Shown in pieces: positions 1 to 9,131 of a stretch of DNA of 64,000 nucleotides; the first letter of the stretch is position 1, and each line of letters begins with the position of its first letter. The stretch is from contig NZ_CP029482.1 of assembly GCF_003151075.1 (NCBI RefSeq), positions 1,178,001 through 1,242,000 on the forward strand, written 5' to 3'. Both the position numbers and the translations under genes were made by a program. Source of the DNA: Pseudomonas sp. 31-12 (GTDB lineage Bacteria; Pseudomonadota; Gammaproteobacteria; Pseudomonadales; Pseudomonadaceae). The notes below the pieces were generated by a model. The model saw only the letters and a program-made list of their open reading frames with translations. It was not told the origin of the DNA and made no database searches.

Positions 1-117
1 CTGCAGAATCAGCGAACTGTTGGCGGTGACGGCGATGCCGTCTTCGGTAAAAAGATCATCCAGATTCGCGATGATCTGTTCGGGTTTTTCCTGCGGTTGA
101 GTGTGTAGACCTGACAT
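1..117 (-). CDS. N-terminus of a divergent gene (probable regulator of the sugar-acid cluster), cut by window edge
   Basis: Only the first 39 codons are visible; the gene runs off the left edge. The ATG at 117 is preceded on the minus strand by a clear AAGGAG six bases upstream, so the start is well supported. The visible peptide (MSGLHTQPQEKPEQ...) is polar and shows no diagnostic motif, so I cannot name the family. Its position, divergent from a galactarate/glucarate operon with palindromes between the two, makes a transcriptional regulator likely. This is inference from context only. Confidence 0.6.
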   Translation of the reverse strand, partial: MSGLHTQPQEKPEQIIANLDDLFTEDGIAVTANSSLILQ

Positions 118-156
118 TTCTGGCTCCTTGATATGTCGTCGGTATGAATCCGAATT

Positions 157-176
157 AACTGTATGTATATACAGTT
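157..176. promoter_or_regulatory. near-perfect 20-bp palindrome, operator-like
   Basis: AACTGTATGTATATACAGTT reads the same on both strands at 18 of 20 positions. It lies 40 bp upstream of the minus-strand gene and about 100 bp upstream of the kdgD promoter. Its GTATATAC core resembles the GT...AC sites of GntR-type repressors. That the divergent gene's product binds here is an inference. Confidence 0.5.
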
Positions 177-257
177 GTTCAGAGCATAGAAGAGAAATTT
201 CCCACGTCAAGAAAATCCCTTTCCGACACAAATTCCAGGCCTAGCGATGAAATGCAG

Positions 258-285
258 TTGACGGTTATTATTTAAGTTGTACGAT
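258..285 (+). promoter_or_regulatory. candidate sigma-70 promoter for the kdgD operon
   Basis: TTGACG (258-263) matches the -35 consensus at 5 of 6 bases. It is separated by 16 bp from TACGAT (280-285), which matches the -10 at 4 of 6. The predicted start near 292 gives a leader of about 60 nt before kdgD. An inverted repeat overlaps the -10, as expected for repression. Confidence 0.45.
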
Positions 286-296
286 GACCTACAACT
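275..296. promoter_or_regulatory. inverted repeat AGTTGTA-N8-TACAACT over the kdgD -10 region
   Basis: Perfect 7-bp arms (275-281 and 290-296) with an 8-bp spacer. The repeat overlaps the candidate -10 and transcription start. Its sequence differs from the palindrome at 157-176, so one or two regulators may act here. Confidence 0.45.
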
Positions 297-353
297 CGGC
301 CACAGGCTGAATGCTTTTCTCACACAAACGTCGCTACCCAGGGTGTTCGAATA

Positions 354-1265
354 ATGAATCCACAAGAACTGAAGTCCATCCTCTCTTCCGGCCTGCTGTC
401 TTTCCCGGTCACCGATTTCAATGCCCAGGGCGATTTCCATCGCGCTGGTTACATCAAGCGTCTCGAATGGTTGGCCCCATACGGCGCCACGGCGTTGTTC
501 GCCGCGGGCGGCACCGGTGAGTTCTTCTCTCTGGCGGCCAGCGAATATTCGGAAATCATCAAGACCGCCGTCGACACCTGCGAAACCAGCGTGCCGATTC
601 TGGCCGGCGTGGGCGGTTCGACCCGTCAAGCCATCGAATACGCACAGGAAGCCGAGCGTCTGGGCGCCAAAGGTTTGCTGTTGCTGCCGCACTACCTGAC
701 CGAAGCCAGCCAGGACGGCGTTGCCGCCCACGTTGAAGCCGTGTGCAAATCGGTGAAAATTGGCGTGGTGGTTTACAACCGCAACGTCTGCCGCCTGACC
801 GCTCCGTTGCTGGAACGTCTGGCTGAGCGCTGCCCGAACCTGATTGGCTACAAGGATGGCCTGGGCGATATCGAGTTGATGGTGTCGATCCGTCGCCGCC
901 TCGGTGATCGTTTCAGCTACTTGGGTGGTTTGCCGACCGCCGAAGTTTACGCCGCTGCTTATAAGGCGCTGGGCGTGCCGGTCTACTCGTCGGCGGTGTT
1001 CAACTTCATCCCGAAAACCGCGATGGATTTCTACCACGCCATTGCCCGCGAAGATCACGCCACCGTCGGCAAGATCATCGACGACTTCTTCCTGCCGTAC
1101 CTGGACATCCGTAACCGCAAAGCCGGTTACGCGGTAAGCATCGTCAAGGCCGGGGCAAAAATTGCCGGCTATGACGCAGGTCCTGTGCGTGCACCGCTGA
1201 CCGATCTGACCGGCGAAGAGTACGAGATGCTCGCCGCGCTGATCGACAAGCAAGGTGCGCAGTAA
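354..1265 (+). CDS. kdgD: 5-dehydro-4-deoxyglucarate dehydratase
   Basis: 303 aa, a DapA/NAL-superfamily TIM barrel. It dehydrates and decarboxylates 5-keto-4-deoxy-D-glucarate to 2-oxoglutarate semialdehyde in galactarate/glucarate breakdown. Visible marks: the GGTGEFFSL segment (52-60), Tyr141 in VVVYNR, and Lys167 in IGYKDG, which forms the Schiff base in this family. The length is normal for the family. It is the first gene of a cluster whose next genes encode the following enzyme, a transporter and galactarate dehydratase, which fixes the substrate better than fold alone. A hairpin terminator follows directly, so it may be expressed more strongly than the genes downstream. Confidence 0.93.
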   Translation: MNPQELKSILSSGLLSFPVTDFNAQGDFHRAGYIKRLEWLAPYGATALFAAGGTGEFFSLAASEYSEIIKTAVDTCETSVPILAGVGGSTRQAIEYAQEAERLGAKGLLLLPHYLTEASQDGVAAHVEAVCKSVKIGVVVYNRNVCRLTAPLLERLAERCPNLIGYKDGLGDIELMVSIRRRLGDRFSYLGGLPTAEVYAAAYKALGVPVYSSAVFNFIPKTAMDFYHAIAREDHATVGKIIDDFFLPYLDIRNRKAGYAVSIVKAGAKIAGYDAGPVRAPLTDLTGEEYEMLAALIDKQGAQ

Positions 1266-1282
1266 CACCCGACATAACCAAG

Positions 1283-1307
1283 GCCGCTGAGCAATCAGCG
1301 GCTTTTT
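1283..1307 (+). terminator. intrinsic terminator between kdgD and the aldehyde dehydrogenase gene
   Basis: Perfect 8-bp stem GCCGCTGA/TCAGCGGC with a GCAA loop followed by TTTTT. It lies inside an apparent operon, 17 bases after the kdgD stop and just before the next gene's ribosome-binding site, so it may lower downstream expression. Confidence 0.8.
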
Positions 1308-1325
1308 GCGTGAGGAGATCTTCCA

Positions 1326-2771
1326 GTGGCAGATACAAAGCGTTTCGATAACTACATCAACGGTGAATGGGTCGCGGGCAGTGATTACTGCGCCAACATC
1401 AACCCGTCAGAACTGACCGATACCATCGGCGACTACGCCAAGGCTGACCTCGCTCAAGTCCAGGCCGCCATCGACGCCGCGCGCGCCGCGTTCCCGGCCT
1501 GGTCCACTTCGGGCATTCAGGCTCGTCACGATTCGCTGGATAAAGTCGGCAGCGAAATCCTCGCCCGCCGCGAAGAACTCGGCAACTTGCTGGCCCGGGA
1601 AGAGGGCAAGACCCTGCCCGAAGCCATCGGCGAAGTGACCCGCGCCGGCAACATCTTCAAGTTCTTCGCCGGTGAATGCCTGCGCCTCTCCGGCGACTAC
1701 TTGCCGTCGGTGCGCCCGGGTGTGAACGTCGAAGTCACCCGCGAAGCATTGGGCGTCGTTGGCCTGATCACGCCGTGGAACTTCCCGATCGCGATCCCTT
1801 CGTGGAAAATCGCCCCGGCCCTGGCCTATGGCAACTGCGTCGTGCTGAAGCCGGCCGATCTGGTGCCGGGTTGCGCCTGGGCGCTGGCCGAAATCATCTC
1901 CCGCGCAGGCTTCCCGGCCGGCGTGTTCAACCTGGTGATGGGCAGCGGTCGTTTGGTGGGCGATGCGTTGGTGCAGAGTCCGAAAGTCGACGGCATCAGC
2001 TTCACCGGTTCGGTCGGTGTCGGTCGTCAGATCGCGGTCAACTGCGTCTCGCGCCAGGCCAAGGTTCAGCTGGAAATGGGCGGTAAGAACCCGCAGATCA
2101 TTCTTGACGACGCCGACCTGAAACAAGCGGTCGAGTTGTCGGTACAGAGCGCGTTCTACTCCACCGGCCAGCGTTGCACGGCGTCGAGCCGCTTCATCGT
2201 CACCGCCGGGATTCACGACAAATTCGTTGAAGCCATGGCCGAGCGCATGAAGTCGATCAAGGTCGGCCACGCGCTGAAAACCGGCACCGACATCGGTCCG
2301 GTCGTCTCGCAAGCCCAGCTTGAACAGGATTTGAAGTACATCGACATCGGCCAGTCCGAAGGTGCACGTCTGGTCAGTGGCGGTGGTTTGGTGACGTGCG
2401 ACACCGAAGGCTACTACCTCGCGCCAACGCTGTTTGCCGACAGTGAAGCGGCGATGCGCATCAGCCGTGAAGAGATCTTTGGTCCGGTGGCCAACATCGT
2501 TCGCGTTGCCGATTACGACGCTGCGCTAGCCATGGCCAACGACACCGAATTCGGTCTGTCGGCGGGCATCGCCACCACGTCGCTGAAGTACGCCAACCAC
2601 TTCAAGCGCCACTCCCAGGCCGGGATGGTGATGGTCAACCTGCCGACGGCGGGCGTGGATTACCACGTTCCATTCGGTGGGCGTAAAGGTTCATCCTATG
2701 GTTCCCGCGAGCAAGGTCGCTACGCGCAAGAGTTCTACACGGTCGTGAAGACCAGCTACATCGGTTCCTGA
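1326..2771 (+). CDS. 2-oxoglutarate semialdehyde (2,5-dioxovalerate) dehydrogenase
   Basis: 481 aa, an NAD(P)-dependent aldehyde dehydrogenase. It oxidises the semialdehyde made by KdgD to 2-oxoglutarate, feeding the TCA cycle. Visible motifs: FTGSVGVGR, the general base Glu250 in LEMGGKNP, the nucleophile Cys284 in GQRCTASSR, and EEIFGPV. The start is GTG at 1326 with GAGGAG eight bases upstream; no in-frame ATG fits better. The exact substrate is assigned from the operon; family members also act on related semialdehydes. Confidence 0.9.
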   Translation: MADTKRFDNYINGEWVAGSDYCANINPSELTDTIGDYAKADLAQVQAAIDAARAAFPAWSTSGIQARHDSLDKVGSEILARREELGNLLAREEGKTLPEAIGEVTRAGNIFKFFAGECLRLSGDYLPSVRPGVNVEVTREALGVVGLITPWNFPIAIPSWKIAPALAYGNCVVLKPADLVPGCAWALAEIISRAGFPAGVFNLVMGSGRLVGDALVQSPKVDGISFTGSVGVGRQIAVNCVSRQAKVQLEMGGKNPQIILDDADLKQAVELSVQSAFYSTGQRCTASSRFIVTAGIHDKFVEAMAERMKSIKVGHALKTGTDIGPVVSQAQLEQDLKYIDIGQSEGARLVSGGGLVTCDTEGYYLAPTLFADSEAAMRISREEIFGPVANIVRVADYDAALAMANDTEFGLSAGIATTSLKYANHFKRHSQAGMVMVNLPTAGVDYHVPFGGRKGSSYGSREQGRYAQEFYTVVKTSYIGS

Positions 2772-2785
2772 TACACCGCAATACC

Positions 2786-2872
2786 TGTGGGAGCTGGCCT
2801 GCCAGCGATGGCATCCCCTTGGTGTGACTGACATACCGAGGTGCCCGCATCGCTGGCAGGCCAGCTCCCACA
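2786..2872. repeat. REP pair (REPIN-like inverted repeat)
   Basis: TGTGGGAGCTGGCCTGCCAGCGATG faces its reverse complement about 37 bp away. This is the standard Pseudomonas REP doublet. It lies between the dehydrogenase and transporter genes and ends about 50 bp before the transporter start. Confidence 0.85.
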
Positions 2873-2924
2873 AAAACTACACCGTTATTACCCGCATAAA
2901 AATAATCAGTGGGAGTACATCTAC

Positions 2925-4292
2925 ATGCAAGCGACCAAGCCGACTCACGTCCGCTATTTGATTCTGCTCATGCTTTTCCTGGTGACCACGATCAACTACG
3001 CCGACCGGGCCACTATCGCCATCGCGGGCTCCAGCCTGCAAAAAGACCTCGGTATCGACGCTGTCACCCTCGGCTACATCTTCTCTGCATTCGGTTGGGC
3101 CTACGTGGCCGGGCAAATTCCCGGTGGCTGGCTGCTGGACCGTTTCGGTTCGAAAAAAATCTACGCATTGAGCATCTTCACCTGGTCGCTGTTCACCGTG
3201 CTGCAGGGCTATGTCGGCGAGTTCGGCATGTCCACGGCGGTGGTTGCGCTGTTCATGCTGCGCTTCCTGGTGGGCCTGGCCGAAGCGCCATCCTTCCCCG
3301 GTAACGCGCGCATTGTCGCGGCCTGGTTCCCGACCGCTGAACGCGGTACGGCGTCTGCAATTTTCAACTCGGCGCAATACTTTGCCACCGTGTTGTTCGC
3401 ACCGCTGATGGGCTGGATCGTCTACAGCTTCGGCTGGCAGCACGTGTTCATCGTCATGGGCGTGATCGGCATCATCTTCTCGGGGATCTGGCTGAAGGTG
3501 ATCTACAGCCCGCGCCAACACCCGATGATCAACGAAGCCGAGTTCAAGCACATCGCCGACAACGGCGGCATGGTCGACATGGACCAGGACAAAGGCAAAG
3601 GTACAAAGGCTGACGGTCCGAAGTGGGACTACATCCGCCAGTTGCTGACCAACCGCATGATGCTCGGCGTGTATCTGGGCCAGTACTGCATCAACGGCAT
3701 CACCTACTTCTTCCTGACCTGGTTCCCGGTGTACCTGGTGCAAGAACGCGGCATGACCATTCTCAAGGCCGGCTTCATTGCCTCGTTGCCGGCGATCTGC
3801 GGATTCATCGGTGGTGTGCTCGGCGGGGTGATTTCCGATTACCTGCTGCGCAAAGGGCATTCCCTGACCTTCGCCCGCAAGGCGCCGATCATTGCTGGCT
3901 TGCTGGTCTCCAGCAGCATCGTGGCCTGCAACTATGTCGATGTTGAGTGGATGGTTGTCGGCTTCATGGCCCTGGCATTCTTCGGCAAAGGTGTGGGTGC
4001 GCTGGGTTGGGCCGTGGTGTCCGACACCTCGCCAAAACAGATCGCCGGTCTCAGCGGCGGCTTGTTCAACACCTTCGGCAACATCGCTTCGATCACCACC
4101 CCGATCGTCATCGGTTACATCATCAGCTCCACCGGCTCGTTCAAATGGGCGCTGGTGTTTGTCGGTTGCAACGCACTGGTCGCAGTGTTCAGCTATCTGG
4201 TGATCGTTGGCCCGATCAAGCGTGTGGTACTTAAAGAGCCGCCAGTCAGCGGCCCTGAAACCAACAACAAATTGTCTCAAGCGCATTCCTGA
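2925..4292 (+). CDS. MFS sugar-acid transporter (glucarate/galactarate permease, GudP/GarP type)
   Basis: 455 aa inner-membrane permease of the anion:cation symporter branch of MFS. Typical marks are the N-terminal [13 protein letters not shown] segment, DRFGSKK after helix 2, a long central cytoplasmic loop (about 195-225), and twelve predicted hydrophobic helices. The ATG at 2925 has GTGGGAG upstream. The frame stays open upstream to 2841 but that part is REP sequence, so the shorter start is preferred. It sits between the semialdehyde dehydrogenase and garD, so it probably imports galactarate and/or glucarate. Confidence 0.88.
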   Translation: MQATKPTHVRYLILLMLFLVTTINYADRATIAIAGSSLQKDLGIDAVTLGYIFSAFGWAYVAGQIPGGWLLDRFGSKKIYALSIFTWSLFTVLQGYVGEFGMSTAVVALFMLRFLVGLAEAPSFPGNARIVAAWFPTAERGTASAIFNSAQYFATVLFAPLMGWIVYSFGWQHVFIVMGVIGIIFSGIWLKVIYSPRQHPMINEAEFKHIADNGGMVDMDQDKGKGTKADGPKWDYIRQLLTNRMMLGVYLGQYCINGITYFFLTWFPVYLVQERGMTILKAGFIASLPAICGFIGGVLGGVISDYLLRKGHSLTFARKAPIIAGLLVSSSIVACNYVDVEWMVVGFMALAFFGKGVGALGWAVVSDTSPKQIAGLSGGLFNTFGNIASITTPIVIGYIISSTGSFKWALVFVGCNALVAVFSYLVIVGPIKRVVLKEPPVSGPETNNKLSQAHS

Positions 4293-4303
4293 GGAGCGGC
4301 GTC

Positions 4304-5857
4304 ATGCAGTTGATTGAACATTCCGACTCGCCGCGCTACATCCGCCTGCACGAGCGGGACAACGTGGTGATCGTGGTCAATGACCAAGGCGTACCGGCCG
4401 GCACCGAGTTTCCCGATGGCCTGGTGACGGTGGACTTCGTGCCGCAGAGCCATAAAGTCACCCTGGAAGACATTCCCGAGGGCGGCCAGTTGATTCGTTA
4501 CGGCCAGACCATCGGCTACGCGTTGCAGCCGATTCCGCGCGGCAGCTGGGTCAAGGAAGATCAACTGCGCATGCCCACCGCGCCACCGCTGGACAGCCTG
4601 CCGCTGTCCACCGAAGTGCCGGCGGCGCAGGCACCGCTGGAAGGCTTCACGTTCGAGGGTTATCGCAACGCCGACGGCACCGTCGGCACGCGCAACATTC
4701 TGGGGATTACCACGACCGTTCAGTGTGTCACTGGCGTGCTGGACCATGCGGTCAAGCGCATCAAGGACGAGTTGTTGCCGCTTTATCCGAATGTCGATGA
4801 CGTGGTGGCGCTGACCCATAGCTACGGCTGCGGCGTGGCCATTACCGCCACCGACGCGTACATCCCGATCCGCACCGTGCGCAACCTGGCGCGCAACCCG
4901 AACTTGGGAGGTGAAGCCTTGGTCATCAGCCTGGGCTGCGAGAAATTGCAGGCCGGGCAGGTGATGCACGAGAACGACAGCTCGGTGGATCTGAGCGATC
5001 CGTGGCTGTACCGCTTGCAGGATTCCAGTCACGGTTTCACCGAGATGATCGAGCAGATCATGGCGCTGGCCGAGACCCGTTTGAAGAAGCTCGACCAGCG
5101 TCGCCGGGAAACCGTGCCGGCGTCCGAGCTGATTCTGGGCATGCAGTGCGGCGGCAGCGATGCGTTTTCCGGCATCACTGCCAACCCGGCGCTGGGCTAC
5201 GCTTCGGATCTGTTGCTGCGGGCTGGCGCGACGGTGATGTTTTCCGAAGTCACCGAAGTGCGTGATGCGATTTATCTGCTGACTTCCCGCGCGGAGACTG
5301 AGGAAGTTGCTCAGGAACTGGTGCGGGAAATGGACTGGTACGACCGCTACCTGGCCAAGGGTGAAGCGGATCGCAGCGCCAACACTACGCCGGGTAACAA
5401 GAAGGGCGGGTTGTCGAACATTGTCGAGAAGTCGTTGGGCTCAATCGTCAAATCCGGCAGCAGCGCGATCAACGGGGTGCTTGGCCCTGGTGAGCGGTTC
5501 AAGCGCAAAGGGCTGATTTTCTGCGCGACCCCGGCCAGTGATTTTGTCTGCGGGACGTTGCAACTGGCTGCGGGAATGAACCTGCACGTGTTCACCACCG
5601 GGCGTGGTACGCCATATGGTTTGGCGATGGCGCCCGTGGTGAAGGTGTCGACCCGGACCGAACTGGCGCAGCGCTGGCCGGACCTGATCGACATCGATGC
5701 TGGGCGCATTGCCACCGGGCGCGCTTCGATTGAAGACCTTGGGTGGGAGTTGTTCCACTACTACCTGGACGTGGCGAGCGGCAAGAAGCAGACGTGGGCC
5801 GAGCAGCACAAGCTGCATAACGACATCACCCTGTTCAACCCGGCGCCGATCACGTAA
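4304..5857 (+). CDS. garD: galactarate dehydratase
   Basis: 517 aa, UxaA/GarD family. It dehydrates galactarate to 5-keto-4-deoxyglucarate, the substrate of KdgD. It has the expected N-terminal SAF-like domain (about 1-100), the linker, and the catalytic part beginning at [15 protein letters not shown], with HSYGCG and [10 protein letters not shown] motifs. The ATG follows GAGGAGCGGCG, 11 bp after the transporter stop, so the two are co-transcribed. No glucarate dehydratase (gudD) is present here. Confidence 0.92.
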   Translation: MQLIEHSDSPRYIRLHERDNVVIVVNDQGVPAGTEFPDGLVTVDFVPQSHKVTLEDIPEGGQLIRYGQTIGYALQPIPRGSWVKEDQLRMPTAPPLDSLPLSTEVPAAQAPLEGFTFEGYRNADGTVGTRNILGITTTVQCVTGVLDHAVKRIKDELLPLYPNVDDVVALTHSYGCGVAITATDAYIPIRTVRNLARNPNLGGEALVISLGCEKLQAGQVMHENDSSVDLSDPWLYRLQDSSHGFTEMIEQIMALAETRLKKLDQRRRETVPASELILGMQCGGSDAFSGITANPALGYASDLLLRAGATVMFSEVTEVRDAIYLLTSRAETEEVAQELVREMDWYDRYLAKGEADRSANTTPGNKKGGLSNIVEKSLGSIVKSGSSAINGVLGPGERFKRKGLIFCATPASDFVCGTLQLAAGMNLHVFTTGRGTPYGLAMAPVVKVSTRTELAQRWPDLIDIDAGRIATGRASIEDLGWELFHYYLDVASGKKQTWAEQHKLHNDITLFNPAPIT

Positions 5858-5859
5858 TG

Positions 5860-5965
5860 ATCGTTCCCACGCTCCGCGTGGGAATGCCTCTTGTGACGCT
5901 CCGCGTCACGCTTTTGGGACGCGGAGCGTCCCGGGCTGCATTCCCACGCGGAGCGTGGGAACGAT
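5860..5965. repeat. 106-bp nested palindromic repeat with 28-bp perfect outer arms
   Basis: The outer arms begin ATCGTTCCCACGCTCCGCGT (5860-5887) and are exactly complementary to the end of the element (5938-5965). Inside are two further hairpins, GTGACGC...GCGTCAC and GGGACGC...GCGTCCC. All four units carry the same CGCTCCGCG core. The class is distinct from the GTGGGAGC REPs elsewhere in the window. It lies between garD and the next gene and could act as an mRNA 3' stabiliser. Confidence 0.85.
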
Positions 5966-6025
5966 CCGGGTGAAAGTGGCTTATCATTAGCCCCCTAACG
6001 ACGCTCACCCAAGGTTCCCCCCGGC

Positions 6026-6967
6026 ATGCTGGCTATCTTCCTCGAAACCCTGAACATCACCGCGCCGGTGTTTGCCATGCTGTTTCTGGGGGTGGTGCTC
6101 AAGCGCATCGGCTGGATCAACGACAACTTCATTCATACCGCGTCGGCCCTGGTGTTCAACGTCACCATGCCGGCGTTGCTGTTCCTGGGCATCCTGCATG
6201 CCGACTTGCACGCCGCGCTGCAACCGGCGCTGCTGATCTACTTCTCGCTCGCCACCCTGGCGTCTTTCGCCATCGCCTGGGGCTGGGCGATCTTGAAGTG
6301 CCCGCGGGAAGACCGGGGGATTTATACCCAGGGCGCGTTTCGCGGCAACAACGGTGTCATCGGCCTTGCGTTGGCGGCGAGCATGTACGGCGATTACGGG
6401 ATTTCCCTCGGGGCGATTCTCGCGGCGCTGGTGATCCTGTTTTACAACACGCTCTCGACCATCGTGCTGGCGGTATACAGCCCGGTGATCAAATCCGATC
6501 CGTGGAGCATCTGCAAAAGCGTGATGGTCAACCCGCTGATCATGAGTGTGTTTGCTGCGGCACCGTTTGCTTACTTCCAGATTGGCTTACCGGGCTGGCT
6601 GGAAACCTCCGGCCAATACCTGGCGCAAACCACTCTGCCGTTGGCACTGATCTGCATCGGCGGCACGCTGTCGCTGGCGGCATTGCGCAAAAGCGGCAAC
6701 ATGGCGCTCAGCTCAAGCCTGGTGAAGATGATTGGCTTGCCGGTGCTAGCGACGCTGGGAGCGTGGCTTTGGGGTTTTCGTGGCGCGGAGTTGGGGATTC
6801 TGTTTCTGTACTTCGGCAGCCCCACCGCAGCGGCCAGTTTTGTCATGGCCCGTCAGGCCGATGGCAATCACGAACTGGCGGCGGCGATCATCGTCATCAC
6901 CACGTTGATGGCGGCGGTGACCACCAACATCGGGATCTTTTTGTTGCAGTGGGGTGGGTGGATCTGA
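6026..6967 (+). CDS. AEC (auxin efflux carrier) family transporter
   Basis: 313 aa, about ten hydrophobic segments in two halves, starting MLAIFLETLNITAPVFAML. The FRGNNGVIGLALAASMYGD stretch is characteristic of the AEC family (PF03547), which includes bacterial malonate/malate carriers. The substrate cannot be read from the sequence. It is transcribed in the same direction as the garD cluster but separated by a palindromic repeat, so membership in that operon is uncertain. Confidence 0.82.
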   Translation: MLAIFLETLNITAPVFAMLFLGVVLKRIGWINDNFIHTASALVFNVTMPALLFLGILHADLHAALQPALLIYFSLATLASFAIAWGWAILKCPREDRGIYTQGAFRGNNGVIGLALAASMYGDYGISLGAILAALVILFYNTLSTIVLAVYSPVIKSDPWSICKSVMVNPLIMSVFAAAPFAYFQIGLPGWLETSGQYLAQTTLPLALICIGGTLSLAALRKSGNMALSSSLVKMIGLPVLATLGAWLWGFRGAELGILFLYFGSPTAAASFVMARQADGNHELAAAIIVITTLMAAVTTNIGIFLLQWGGWI

Positions 6968-6996
6968 TTTCGGGCTTTGTGGTGTTATTCAGGGCC

Positions 6997-7091
6997 TCAT
7001 CGCGGGCAAGCCCGCTCCCACAGGGTCTTCGGTGTTAGCTCAATTTGTGCCGCACAGAAGATCACTGTGGGAGCGGGCTTGCCCGCGATGA
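6997..7091. repeat. REP pair (REPIN-like)
   Basis: TCATCGCGGGCAAGCCCGCT and its reverse complement flank about 40 bp. It lies between the convergent AEC transporter gene and the minus-strand decarboxylase-like gene, a usual place for Pseudomonas REP doublets. Confidence 0.88.
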
Positions 7092-7122
7092 CGGCAGAAC
7101 AATCACCACAAATACCGGCGAC

Positions 7123-7503
7123 CTACTCCGGCTTCTGATAGGTATCGATCACTTCCTGCGCCGCGCGAAACGCATCGATCGCTGCCGGCACACCGGCATA
7201 CACCGCGCAATGCAGCAGCGCCTCACGAATCTCTTCCACCGTGCAGCCGTTGTTCAGCGCCCCGCGCACGTGACCTTTCAATTCCTGCGGGCACTTCAAC
7301 GCCGTCAGCGCGGCGAGGGTGATCAGGCTGCGGGTCTTCAGCGGCAGACCCTCGCGATTCCACACGCTGCCCCACGCGTGTTCATTGACGAAATCCTGCA
7401 GCGGCTGGGTGAACTCGGTGGCATTGCCCAGTGCGCGGTCGACGAACGCATCGCCCATCACTTGGCGGCGGACTTCAACGCCAGGTTTCTTATTGTCGGT
7501 CAC
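7123..7503 (-). CDS. carboxymuconolactone decarboxylase family protein (PcaC-like)
   Basis: 126 aa, the size of PcaC. The TRSLITLAALTAL segment and the C-terminal EIREALLHCAVYAGVPAA helix are the family signature (PF02627). PcaC proper decarboxylates 4-carboxymuconolactone in the protocatechuate branch, but no other pca gene is nearby, so the substrate is open. The GTG start overlaps the stop of the upstream antiporter gene (GTGA), implying translational coupling. Confidence 0.8.
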   Translation of the reverse strand: MTDNKKPGVEVRRQVMGDAFVDRALGNATEFTQPLQDFVNEHAWGSVWNREGLPLKTRSLITLAALTALKCPQELKGHVRGALNNGCTVEEIREALLHCAVYAGVPAAIDAFRAAQEVIDTYQKPE

Positions 7504-8558
7504 GGCATTTCCCTCTTGTGGTGTTGGCGACGCCAGGCGCGCAGCGACGTGAACAGCAGATAGGCCACCAGCGCCGGCAGGACGTAAAACAGCATCAGGT
7601 GTTCAAGCTTGCCAGCCAGTGGCATGCCGGTGGTAAACGACACCACGTGCAGACCGTAAGCCAGATACAAACCCAAAAACAGCAGACCTTCGGCGCGGGT
7701 CACCCGGTAGCCGGTGTAGAACAGCGGCAGACACAGCACCGCAACACCGAGCATCACCGGCAAGTCGAAATCCAGGGCATTGGGCGAGACCGACAGCGGC
7801 GAGGGCGCGACGAGCGCGGTCAGGCCGAGCACGCCCAGGAGGTTGAACAGGTTGCTGCCAATCACGTTGCCCACGGCAATGTCCCGTTGACCGCGCAGCG
7901 CAGCGATCAATGAGGTAGCCAGTTCCGGCAGGGACGTGCTGATGGCGACGATGGTCAGGCCGATGACCCGCTCCGACAGCCCCAGATCGGTCGCGACTGC
8001 CACGGCGGCGCCCAGCAACAAGTGGCCGGCGTAGACCAGCATCGCCAGTCCGGCGACGATCATCAGCACGCTGCTGAACCACGATGCCCGAGGTGTTCCG
8101 TCATGGGAGTGCGGACGGGCCGAGTGTCGCGACTGACGCAGCAGCAAGCCCAGATACAGCGCCAGGGCGGCCAGCAGAATCATGCCGTCCACGCGGTTCA
8201 GCTCTTCATTCCACGCCAGTAAAAACACCAGCAGGCTGGCGCCGATCATCAGCGGAATATCCAGGCGCACCAGTTGCCGCGACACCCGCAGCGGAATGAT
8301 CAGCGCCGACAGCCCGAGGGTGACGAGGATGTTGAAGATGCTGCTGCCGATCACGCTGCCGACGGCGATGTCGACGTTTTGCGCCAGGGTGGCTTGCAGG
8401 CTCACCGCCATTTGCGGCGCGCTGCTGCCCAGGGCGACGATGGTCAGGCCGATGATCAGCGGGCGCACCTGCAAGCGCGCGGCAAGCCGGACGGCGCCGC
8501 GCACCATCAGCTCGGCGCCAGCGATCAGCAACAGCAGGCCACCGAGCAATTCAATCAC
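7500..8558 (-). CDS. calcium/sodium antiporter, CaCA family (YrbG-like)
   Basis: 352 aa inner-membrane cation exchanger with two inverted alpha repeats. Repeat 1 reads GLTIVALGSSAPQMAVS and repeat 2 LTIVAISTSLPELATS, each followed by DIAVG(S/N)VIGS(S/N)(I/L)FN. Repeat 2 keeps its ion-binding Glu212. In repeat 1 the equivalent position is Gln49, an unusual change that may alter ion choice or stoichiometry. A His-containing hydrophilic loop (about 142-160) joins the halves. It is cotranscribed with the downstream PcaC-like gene through a 4-bp overlap. Confidence 0.88.
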   Translation of the reverse strand: MIELLGGLLLLIAGAELMVRGAVRLAARLQVRPLIIGLTIVALGSSAPQMAVSLQATLAQNVDIAVGSVIGSSIFNILVTLGLSALIIPLRVSRQLVRLDIPLMIGASLLVFLLAWNEELNRVDGMILLAALALYLGLLLRQSRHSARPHSHDGTPRASWFSSVLMIVAGLAMLVYAGHLLLGAAVAVATDLGLSERVIGLTIVAISTSLPELATSLIAALRGQRDIAVGNVIGSNLFNLLGVLGLTALVAPSPLSVSPNALDFDLPVMLGVAVLCLPLFYTGYRVTRAEGLLFLGLYLAYGLHVVSFTTGMPLAGKLEHLMLFYVLPALVAYLLFTSLRAWRRQHHKREMP

Positions 8559-8608
8559 GCTGATCAGGGGTAAATCGGCAAGTCCGAAAATGGTCGGGGC
8601 TCCGTCTG

Positions 8609-8983
8609 TTAATCGTCGAGGGCTTGCACGCGAACACGTGCGGTGCCGCTACGGAGCATACCCAGTTGTTCGGCGGCCTCGTGGGAAAGATCAATCAGGC
8701 GCCCACGGGTATGCGGCCCGCGGTCGTTGATACGCACCACGCAGGACTTGTCGTTATTCAGATTGGTGACCTTCACCCGCGTGCCGAACGGCAACTGGCG
8801 ATGGGCGGCGGTCAGGGAGTTCTTGTTGAAACGTTCGCCACTGGCGGTGCGTTTACCTTGGTGTTTGGCGCCGTAATACGAAGCTACGCCGGTCTTGTCG
8901 TAGCCATGTGGATCGACGATGTCGTTGCTGGCGCAACCGGCCAGCAGAGAGAGCAGGGCGCAGGCGCCAAGTAGACGCTTCAT
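8609..8983 (-). CDS. short RlpA-like double-psi beta-barrel lipoprotein
   Basis: 124 aa. An N-terminal lipoprotein signal ends in LLAGC (Cys17), predicting an outer-membrane or periplasmic lipoprotein. The rest is one RlpA domain with GVASYYGAKHQGKRTASGE, TAAHRQLPFGTRVKVTN and VRINDRGPH. RlpA proteins cleave or bind denuded peptidoglycan. This one lacks the C-terminal SPOR domain of full RlpA, so septal targeting is not expected. Confidence 0.87.
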   Translation of the reverse strand: MKRLLGACALLSLLAGCASNDIVDPHGYDKTGVASYYGAKHQGKRTASGERFNKNSLTAAHRQLPFGTRVKVTNLNNDKSCVVRINDRGPHTRGRLIDLSHEAAEQLGMLRSGTARVRVQALDD

Positions 8984-9005
8984 TTGAAAGCTTCCAAAAA
9001 CAAAA

Positions 9006-9093
9006 GTGGGAGCGGGCTTGCTCGCGAATGCATTCTGACAGTCAACTTTGTATTGAGTGCCGGACCGCTATCGCGAGCAAGCTCGCTCCCACA
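9006..9093. repeat. REP pair (REPIN-like)
   Basis: GTGGGAGCGGGCTTGCTCGC and its reverse complement with about 44 bp between. It separates the gatCAB operon end from the RlpA-like gene; both are on the minus strand. Confidence 0.88.
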
Positions 9094-9131
9094 GGGAATT
9101 GAGCCAGTAGTCAGAGCTGGCTCCATTCCGG

